Assembly (NCBI GenBank): GCA_017449765.1
Contig: JAFTFE010000171.1
Span: 1-60,344, forward strand
Reading direction: 5' to 3'
Source of the DNA: Lachnospiraceae bacterium
Lineage (GTDB): Bacteria > Bacillota > Clostridia > Lachnospirales > Lachnospiraceae
Length of the DNA: 60,344 bases
Shown here: positions 54,029 through 60,344 of the stretch, piece by piece
Layout: each line of letters starts with the position of its first letter
How positions within the stretch are numbered: position 1 is the first letter of the stretch
Program-made: the position numbers and the translations under genes
Notes under the pieces: generated by a model
Told to the model about the DNA's origin: nothing
Databases searched by the model: none
Seen by the model: only the letters and a program-made list of their open reading frames with translations

Positions 54029-54034
54029 AGTATA
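54029..54034 (-). promoter_or_regulatory. Likely -10 of the leuC promoter
   Basis: TATACT on the minus strand with only a poor -35 (TTAATA) 17 bases upstream. A weak -35 with a LysR-type palindrome centred about 50 bases upstream of the start fits an activator-dependent promoter. Transcription would start near 54022. Confidence 0.45.
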
Positions 54035-54065
54035 ATATTTATAATAAAAAATATTAATAGTTGTT

Positions 54066-54080
54066 ATAACTTGAGGTTAT
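54066..54080. promoter_or_regulatory. LysR-type operator between leuC and the lysR gene
   Basis: The palindrome ATAAC-TTGAG-GTTAT has the T-N11-A form of LysR-family binding sites. It overlaps the -35 box of the regulator's own promoter and is suitably placed to activate leuC, which suggests autorepression plus activation of the leu genes. Confidence 0.55.
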
Positions 54081-54099
54081 GATTATTGTATGTTATAAT
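54071..54099 (+). promoter_or_regulatory. Promoter for the LysR gene
   Basis: TTGAGG (54071-54076), 17 bases, TATAAT (54094-54099), about 42 bases before the start codon with an AAGGTAGGA ribosome site between. Confidence 0.6.
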
Positions 54100-54140
54100 A
54101 AATTACTGTTATATAATAGTGATAAGGTAGGATATGTGTT

Positions 54141-55118
54141 ATGTATGATAATCTTAATAATTATAAGGTTTTTTATAATGTTGCAAATTATAAGAATCTG
54201 AGCAGAGCTGCGGAGAATCTGTATATCAGCCAGCCAGCGATCAGTAAGTCGATAGCTAAGCTTGAGGAAGGGCTTGGGGCAAAGCTTTTTGACAGAACTT
54301 CCAAAGGCGTCGTACTTACAGATGAAGGAGAGGTACTGTATAAGCATATTGAGACAGCTTTTGATAATATTATCAAGGGCGAGGATGAGATTAAAAAGAT
54401 TAATGAGCTTGGTATCGGTCAGCTAAAGATAGGTGTCAGCACATCTTTATGTAAACACATATTACTGGATTATCTGAAAGGGTTTATAACTATGAATCCT
54501 CACATTAAGGTTATCATTAACTGTCACTCTACCATAAATACTATAAAGCTTTTACTGGAGGAAAAAATTGATATCGGACTTATATGTGAGACAGATATTC
54601 CGAGGAATTATGAATATAAGAAACTTCAAGACATTCACGATATATTTGTTGCTTCAGATACCTATATAGATAATCTTCATTTAAGAGAAAAAGATGATGC
54701 AGAGCTATCGGACAATCCATATTTTTTTGCCGGTAATCTGACCTCATTTATACCGGAAGAGAAAAAGTCAAATGATTTCAAGCTGTCAATCAAGGATATT
54801 CTTGAAAAGTCCAATCTTATGCTGCTTGAGCCAAATAACATAACCAGAACCCACATAGATAACTACCTTGCTAATGAAGGAATATATCCTAACCAGATAC
54901 TTGAAATCAACAATATGGATTTGCTTATTGATTTTGCAGCTATCGGTATGGGGGTGGCAAGTGTCGTACGTGAATTCGCAACCGATTATCTTGAGAACGG
55001 ACAAATAATCGAGCTGCCTCTTGAACATGAGGTAAAAAAAAGAACCGTTGGCTTCATCTATCCAAGTAATAAAACAAAGTCTGCGGCTCTTGAGAAATTT
55101 ATCGAATATTGTATGTAA
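54141..55118 (+). CDS. LysR-family transcriptional regulator, divergent from leuC
   Basis: 325 residues. The helix-turn-helix is at about 18-60: FYNVANYKNLSRAAENLYIS, QPAISKSIAKLEEGLGAKLF, then DRTSKGVVLTDEGE. The substrate-binding domain follows (about 90-310). Divergent placement from leuC, with a shared operator, suggests it controls branched-chain amino acid synthesis; the ligand is unknown. It could equally sense a leucine pathway intermediate such as 2-isopropylmalate, as some relatives do. Confidence 0.9.
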   Translation: MYDNLNNYKVFYNVANYKNLSRAAENLYISQPAISKSIAKLEEGLGAKLFDRTSKGVVLTDEGEVLYKHIETAFDNIIKGEDEIKKINELGIGQLKIGVSTSLCKHILLDYLKGFITMNPHIKVIINCHSTINTIKLLLEEKIDIGLICETDIPRNYEYKKLQDIHDIFVASDTYIDNLHLREKDDAELSDNPYFFAGNLTSFIPEEKKSNDFKLSIKDILEKSNLMLLEPNNITRTHIDNYLANEGIYPNQILEINNMDLLIDFAAIGMGVASVVREFATDYLENGQIIELPLEHEVKKRTVGFIYPSNKTKSAALEKFIEYCM

Positions 55119-55134
55119 TAATTCTTTATGCTTT

Positions 55135-56046
55135 CTATGTTTTAGATTTAATCGGCAGCTCAGCAAGTATTATCGCCACAAACATTATGACACATCCTAT
55201 TATCTCGTCTGTTGAAAGCTTCTGATGAAGTATCAGAAAGCCGGATATTGCGGAGACAACAGATTCTAAACTCATTATAAGAGATGCAACCGTCGGATTG
55301 ACGTCCTTTTGCCCTATAATCTGTAGTGTATAAGCCACACCACAGGACATGATGCCGGAATAAAGGATTGCCGGCGCTGCTTTCATCACAAGGTCAATTG
55401 TAGGAAGCATATTATACACGCTTCCATCCATAGGATATACGAAAAATGCACTTAAAATCGCAGCTGTGTAAAACTGTGTACAGGATATGACCACTCCATT
55501 TACATCTTTAGTATTAGCATAATCAACAAATATGATATGAAATGAAAAAATTAGCGCACATATAAGGAGTTCAATATCCGATATCTCAAATACATAACCT
55601 CCACCTCTTCCTATGCATAAAAAATATAATCCGACAAGCGCAAGAAGCACACAGAACCATATAACAGGTGAAGTCTTTTTCTTAAAAAAAATACCGACAA
55701 TCGGCACAAGTATAATATAAAACGCAGTTATAAACCCGGCCTTACCCGCAGATGCATGAAGCATCGCCATCTGCTGAAAATTACTTGCTGCACAAAGGAT
55801 TATTCCACAGACGATACCGTATTTGACAGATAACCCTATGTTGCTTTTTTGGTTACCATTCAGCTTATTCATAACTAAAATAACCGGTATAAGCACCGTT
55901 CCACCGATTATATATCTTATCACACTAAATGAAAATGGTCCGATATACTCCATCCCTGCTGACTGGGCAACAAAAGATGTTCCCCAGATAATTGCAGTAA
56001 GCAAAAGTAAAAATGAATTTCTGAGTGAATTATTCTTTTTAGTCAT
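55135..56046 (-). CDS. EamA/DMT-family transporter
   Basis: 303 residues from ATG 56044-56046; the longer frame from 56106 adds residues encoded by the upstream terminator. Ten membrane helices in two EamA halves are visible (for example SFLLLLTAIIWGTSFVAQSA and ILYSGIMSCGVAYTLQIIG). Such carriers export amino acids or metabolites; substrate unknown. It is convergent with the LysR gene, 16 bases apart. Confidence 0.88.
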   Translation of the reverse strand: MTKKNNSLRNSFLLLLTAIIWGTSFVAQSAGMEYIGPFSFSVIRYIIGGTVLIPVILVMNKLNGNQKSNIGLSVKYGIVCGIILCAASNFQQMAMLHASAGKAGFITAFYIILVPIVGIFFKKKTSPVIWFCVLLALVGLYFLCIGRGGGYVFEISDIELLICALIFSFHIIFVDYANTKDVNGVVISCTQFYTAAILSAFFVYPMDGSVYNMLPTIDLVMKAAPAILYSGIMSCGVAYTLQIIGQKDVNPTVASLIMSLESVVSAISGFLILHQKLSTDEIIGCVIMFVAIILAELPIKSKT

Positions 56047-56067
56047 TAAGTATTTTGTCCCTTCTTC

Positions 56068-56096
56068 ATAAAATCGGCGCAGCAACCGCTGCGCCG
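56068..56096 (-). terminator. Terminator after the surface protein gene
   Basis: CGGCGCAGC and GCTGCGCCG form a perfect nine-bp GC-rich stem with a four-base loop, followed on the minus strand by ATTTTAT. It lies about 17 bases after the stop of the surface protein gene. Confidence 0.85.
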
Positions 56097-56112
56097 AACA
56101 AATCATTAAAAA

Positions 56113-59100
56113 TTACCTTTTAATACGTCTTCTATGTCTCTTACTCATCAACATAAGATACATTAATCCTGCCAACGAAGACATCATCATTGTTGCAGCC
56201 GGCTTAACAGGTGCATTATCTCCGGTCTCAGGTGCAGGAGGTGTCTCAGGAGGAGTAATCGTAGTTGTAATCTTAGGTGCATCCTTCATTATAACAGAGA
56301 TTGTATCGGCACCATCTGCTCCTGCTTTTTCTTCAATAGTGAAACTTACAGGATCCGCTATAGCATATCCTTCAGGTGCTTCCACCTCGACAAGACTATA
56401 TGTCTCACCGGCTACAAATACTCCATCGACTACATATGCATCTGTAGTTGATGTCCAAGATAAGATATCTTTTCCGTTTGCGTCAACAACTTTAAGCTTA
56501 GCTCCTGCAAGGTTATGTCCTTCAAGATCCTGTTTTAAGAAGCTTACTCTTATCTCAGGCTCAAGCCAGGTTATTCCACCGTCTGCAGAGAGAAGTATCG
56601 TACCATTACCATCATCGATCTTATCTATTACAACCTCTCCGTCATCATTAAGTCTAAAGCTGATTGTAATAGGGTTCTCAGATACATAGAATCCACCCGG
56701 TGATACAAGCTCTCTTACGGTATATTCTACATCTGTCAGCACACCTTCAAACTTAAGAACGCCTTCACTGTCTGTAGTTGCCTCAGCTATCTTAATCAAC
56801 TTGTTATCGGCATCCTTCTTGTATAATCCGTATGTTGAACCCGGAAGTTTCTCATCCTTATTGCCAAGATTAACCTTTACAAAACTAATATCCGTACGAT
56901 GTTCATCATTAATAATAATATTATTCTCTACTGCCTTACCTGATGCATCTATCAATCCCGAAACAGAACCGTCGGCATTAACTTTGACAGTATAAACCTG
57001 ATTATCAAGTACATAGTTGTCTATAGTCTGTATCTCTTTAAGCTCGTATGTACCCGGTTCCAGACCTGAGAAAGTAACAATACCATCGACGTCTGTGGTT
57101 TTTACCTGTCCGAATACAGAATCACCCGGTCTGGTAAGTTCAAACTTAACGCCTTCCAATGGTTTTGTAGCATCGCGGTCTTCGGAACATAACTCATTAT
57201 ACAATCCCTGCTTATTAACTATGAGAACACCAAGCGGCGCATCTTCAACAAGAAGAATACCTTCTTTAGAAATAGCCGTTGTAGTCTTAACACCATTTAC
57301 GCTTCCATCATCATTTAATACAAACTCAGTATCTGTAGTAAGCTGATATCCATCAGGGGCAACCGTCTCACGTAATGTGTAAGTCACGCCTGTCTTAAGT
57401 CCTGTTATCTCATGAGGCGTATCTGTCGAAGTCCATGACTCCACTACATTACCTTCCTCGTCTATGATTTCTATCACAGCACCTGAAAGTTCTTCCTGTG
57501 AAGTAACATCAACCTTTGATATCTTAACACTGGTCTTCTTATCTTTAAGCTCTATGGTTTCTGATGTATCATCATACTCTGCTTCATCTGATATGTCAGA
57601 TGTAAATGTAACAACATTATCCGTTCCTATCATGAAATCCACATCAGAAATTAATGTATATCCATCAGGTGCACTGATTTCATGCAAAGTATATGTAACA
57701 TCAGACTTCAATCCCGAAATAGTCTTAATACTACCATCTGTAGTCCATGTCTCGATAATATCATTGCCATAAAGCAGCTGCAGCTTAGCCCCCGACAAAG
57801 GCGTGCCATCTGTAAAATCAACCTTTGATATCTTAACACTGCGGTTCTCAGTATAAACATTAGTAAGAATTACCGTCTTTGTCTCATTTGCTTTAATCAC
57901 CGCACTGCCTGTAACCGTGCTGTCAGCCGAAACAAATACATAGTCTGATAAACCTACACTTCCCGTATCCTCAGTAACTGTATAAGTTCCAAAAGGAATA
58001 CCTTTAATCTTCAAAGTCTCACCGGATTTAACAGTTGGTACGGCATTTCCCGCCGGAACATCATCTACAAGCTTATATCCTGTGCTTGAATCCGAAGCAA
58101 CAGCTATATACTTAGTATCCTTACCATTTGTATATTTAATTTGAAGCTTGAATTCTTTGTTACCTGCATTTACTCCTGATACGACCTTGGTTATATCCAA
58201 TTCAGCCTTCTGAATAACAGTATAATTATTTGTAAATGTTACTGAAGCATTATCTCCTGCCGAAATATCAACAGAAACAATGTCAGATTCAGCTTCCGAT
58301 CCTGATTCAACCTTAACCTTTGTTGTTCTGTTATACTCAGAATCCGGTATATATGAGGACTCGGTAATAGTATACTCACCTGCACTCAAATCAGATATTG
58401 TTATACTTCCGGCATCCTTGAATGTATAATAATCTATCGTGTTAGAATAGTCATCAGGTCCTGTAATAGTAAATACTATAATATCTTTATCCGTTATATC
58501 TGAAGATTTTATATCACTTTCTTCTCCGAATAACTTATTAATCGTCAGACTAACCGAAGCCGGAGAATACTTATTCTTCATCTTAACAGTATGTGAACCG
58601 CTTATAGTTCCACTACTTCCTGAAGTAACAATCTGATATCCGTCTGAAGGCTGCTGTTCTTTAACCGTATATTTATATCCATATGGAATTCCGGTTATTT
58701 CCTTAGATGAATTAACAGACACCTGTACAACAGCTTCACCATTTGTAAATTTAACTCCGCCATATGTTCCGTCTACTAATTCGCCATTTTCATCCTTCAA
58801 TGTAATCTTGGTATCGAACTTAACAGTCTTATAATCAGCAGGAGGAACTGTAGTCAAATCAAATTCCTTAACAACAGTTAATTTACCTGTCTTCCTTGTA
58901 TATGTGTTCTTAAAATATGCATTACCGATAGGTGTAGTTGAATTAATTGTAATACCATTTACAACCCTATCTGTGCTAACAGTCAAACCATCCTGAGCGG
59001 TTCCCGTCTCAGTCTTAACATCATAGTTAGCCCAGACTGTACCCGTCGGTGTATTCATCGTCTCAGTTATATTATAAGTCTTATTAAGAGTACAATTACG

Positions 59101-60344
59101 GATTGTATATGAAGCTGTCTTAGTCGCACCATCATATACCCATCCTGAAGCACTTCCTGAGATTACCTTATCCTCTGCCGCCGTTCCGTTTGATACCTTA
59201 AATGATATGTTTGCCTTGACTTCATTCCAGCTCTTATCTCCTGATATAGTCTTATATATAACTATCTTTCCTTCCGGAATGAAAATGTTATTTACCGTCA
59301 CATTAACATTACTGTCATCAGATGTAATCTCACCCTGTGATCCACCGTTACTATATACAATAGTTGCATTCTCATATCCTTTATAATCAGTAGTAGCAGG
59401 AATCGTCTCAGAAACCTTATAAGTAGTTCCGTAAGGGATATCACTGAATTCTGCTGTCTCACCATTTGCAAGCTGAACCGTAACTACATTAGCCGTAATA
59501 TCTTTTTCCGTATTATCAGCAGTTGTTGTATAAGTTCCAGCCGCAGTAATTCCTGTAGGGAAAGTAAATGTTACAGTGATAGGGAACTTCTTATTATTAT
59601 CTGCTCCTGTTCCTGTCAATGCCTTGGTTACAGTGAAAGAACCTGTCTTACTTTCATAATTATTTATAAATTCAACCGTAGCACTTCCACCGGATGTCAC
59701 AGATGCAGCAGCACTATCAGCTGTATTCGCTTCACCATTATTAACCTTTACGGTAGTTGTCCTTGTATAATTAGAACCTTCTACCGTTGAGGTCTCGGTT
59801 ACAGTATATGCTCCCGGCTCAAGTCCTGATATGGTCTTTGTACCATCAGAATCGAAATCCTTGTAATCATATGAATTGTTAAATGTAATACCATTTGTTC
59901 CCTCAACTGTAAAAGTAATAGCTCCTGCAACAGCTGTTGAAGGTGTCAATGTTATATCACTTGATGAGGCAAATGTCTTCTTAAGTACGAGACTTCCTGT
60001 AGTCTCTGAGTAAGTGTTTGTTACTGTAGCCGTCTGGGTTCCTGATGTTATACTTCCCGTAGCGGTTCCCTTACCGCTTACTATACTATATCCTTCTGTT
60101 GTAGGAGTTTGTTCAACTACAGTATACTTATAACCATAAGGTATACCTGTTATAGTCTTAGATGTATTACCGGTTATAGTCAACTCAGGTGATACGCCAT
60201 TTGTAAATGTCACATCGCCACATACTAATGTACCTGTAAGGTCATGATTATTTTCATCTTTTAACGTTACAACAACCTTGAAATCTACATTTTTATAATT
60301 TGTAGGATAATTTGTTACTGTAGCATCAAATGCTTTTGCAAGAA
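56113..60344 (-). CDS. Giant Cna-B/SpaA-repeat surface protein (5' end off the window)
   Basis: The frame is open from the right edge to the stop, so at least 1409 residues are seen and the N-terminus is missing. The first ~870 visible residues are repeats of about 100-140 residues, each ending in strings like TVTNTYSETTGSL or VEFINNYESKTGSF, typical of Cna-B domains with Lys-Asn isopeptide bonds. The last ~480 hold about five SpaA-like domains, each opening with a lysine motif (VKISKVD, FVKVN, FLKQD) and closing near a glutamate (TLHEISAPDGY, SLVEVEAPEGY). The end has PETGD, a hydrophobic stretch and RHRRRIKR, a sortase-type signal. Probably an adhesin or pilin-like fibre. Confidence 0.9.
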   Translation of the reverse strand, partial: LAKAFDATVTNYPTNYKNVDFKVVVTLKDENNHDLTGTLVCGDVTFTNGVSPELTITGNTSKTITGIPYGYKYTVVEQTPTTEGYSIVSGKGTATGSITSGTQTATVTNTYSETTGSLVLKKTFASSSDITLTPSTAVAGAITFTVEGTNGITFNNSYDYKDFDSDGTKTISGLEPGAYTVTETSTVEGSNYTRTTTVKVNNGEANTADSAAASVTSGGSATVEFINNYESKTGSFTVTKALTGTGADNNKKFPITVTFTFPTGITAAGTYTTTADNTEKDITANVVTVQLANGETAEFSDIPYGTTYKVSETIPATTDYKGYENATIVYSNGGSQGEITSDDSNVNVTVNNIFIPEGKIVIYKTISGDKSWNEVKANISFKVSNGTAAEDKVISGSASGWVYDGATKTASYTIRNCTLNKTYNITETMNTPTGTVWANYDVKTETGTAQDGLTVSTDRVVNGITINSTTPIGNAYFKNTYTRKTGKLTVVKEFDLTTVPPADYKTVKFDTKITLKDENGELVDGTYGGVKFTNGEAVVQVSVNSSKEITGIPYGYKYTVKEQQPSDGYQIVTSGSSGTISGSHTVKMKNKYSPASVSLTINKLFGEESDIKSSDITDKDIIVFTITGPDDYSNTIDYYTFKDAGSITISDLSAGEYTITESSYIPDSEYNRTTKVKVESGSEAESDIVSVDISAGDNASVTFTNNYTVIQKAELDITKVVSGVNAGNKEFKLQIKYTNGKDTKYIAVASDSSTGYKLVDDVPAGNAVPTVKSGETLKIKGIPFGTYTVTEDTGSVGLSDYVFVSADSTVTGSAVIKANETKTVILTNVYTENRSVKISKVDFTDGTPLSGAKLQLLYGNDIIETWTTDGSIKTISGLKSDVTYTLHEISAPDGYTLISDVDFMIGTDNVVTFTSDISDEAEYDDTSETIELKDKKTSVKISKVDVTSQEELSGAVIEIIDEEGNVVESWTSTDTPHEITGLKTGVTYTLRETVAPDGYQLTTDTEFVLNDDGSVNGVKTTTAISKEGILLVEDAPLGVLIVNKQGLYNELCSEDRDATKPLEGVKFELTRPGDSVFGQVKTTDVDGIVTFSGLEPGTYELKEIQTIDNYVLDNQVYTVKVNADGSVSGLIDASGKAVENNIIINDEHRTDISFVKVNLGNKDEKLPGSTYGLYKKDADNKLIKIAEATTDSEGVLKFEGVLTDVEYTVRELVSPGGFYVSENPITISFRLNDDGEVVIDKIDDGNGTILLSADGGITWLEPEIRVSFLKQDLEGHNLAGAKLKVVDANGKDILSWTSTTDAYVVDGVFVAGETYSLVEVEAPEGYAIADPVSFTIEEKAGADGADTISVIMKDAPKITTTITPPETPPAPETGDNAPVKPAATMMMSSLAGLMYLMLMSKRHRRRIKR

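Overview
The window is typical of a flagellated, low-to-mid GC Firmicute of the Lachnospiraceae type. The evidence is a clostridial-order flagellar operon with flbD and the conserved TIGR02530-type flagellar gene, the GerW/YtfJ-YtfI sporulation pair, strong AGGAGG-type ribosome sites, and a very large 2-hydroxyacyl-CoA dehydratase activase fusion. Species cannot be fixed from sequence reading alone. The first ~720 bases do not fit: they are far more AT-rich, use different codons, run on the other strand, and carry a trmL 3' end plus a zinc-ribbon membrane protein, then join mid-codon into a truncated motB. I read this as an assembly chimera or a foreign join.

Layout: 1-720 foreign fragment; 720-14140 flagellar genes on the minus strand (flgB-flgC-fliE-fliF-fliG-fliH-fliI-fliJ-motE-like-fliK-flgD-TIGR02530-flgE, a terminator, then flbD-motA-motB); 14183-21050 topA, a c-di-GMP phosphodiesterase (EAL) gene interrupted by one in-frame TGA, dprA and comM; 21099-26722 a small alarmone synthetase, a 50-aa membrane protein, GerW/YtfJ, YtfI, three genes of unknown function including a rhomboid/derlin-like protein with a zinc finger, and a LysM protein; 26879-31096 the only large plus-strand gene, a dehydratase activase fusion, ending in a REP-like 35-bp hairpin; 31214-36000 HtrA, two CobW-type metal GTPases (one with a long His/Asp repeat) and MscS; 36003-41289 glgB, DUF1015, a P-loop kinase, surE and a truncated acetyltransferase; 41290-42525 a repeat island; 42526-53764 an amino-acid biosynthesis run (asd, serA, serC, ilvB, ilvD, leuB, purC, leuD, leuC); 54141 a divergent LysR regulator, then a DMT transporter, and a giant Cna-B/SpaA surface protein running off the right edge.

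The genes group sensibly. The flagellar operon builds rod, MS ring, export apparatus, hook and stator, and the neighbouring EAL gene would lower c-di-GMP, a usual motility signal. The leu/ilv/ser/asd genes form branched-chain and aspartate/serine pathways, probably controlled in part by the divergent LysR protein through a palindrome at 54066-54080 that overlaps its own promoter.

The most interesting unexplained signal is a hairpin element present three times, directly upstream of leuB, purC and leuC, in one orientation. The cores are nearly the same, but the enclosing arms differ in sequence from copy to copy and stay self-complementary in each, so the fold is kept while the bases change. 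In leuC it fills most of the predicted 5' leader. Next in interest are a five-unit 53-bp tandem array (41901-42165) in which each unit can form a hairpin, and a 280-bp nested inverted repeat (42234-42513), side by side between a decayed Rpn nuclease and asd.
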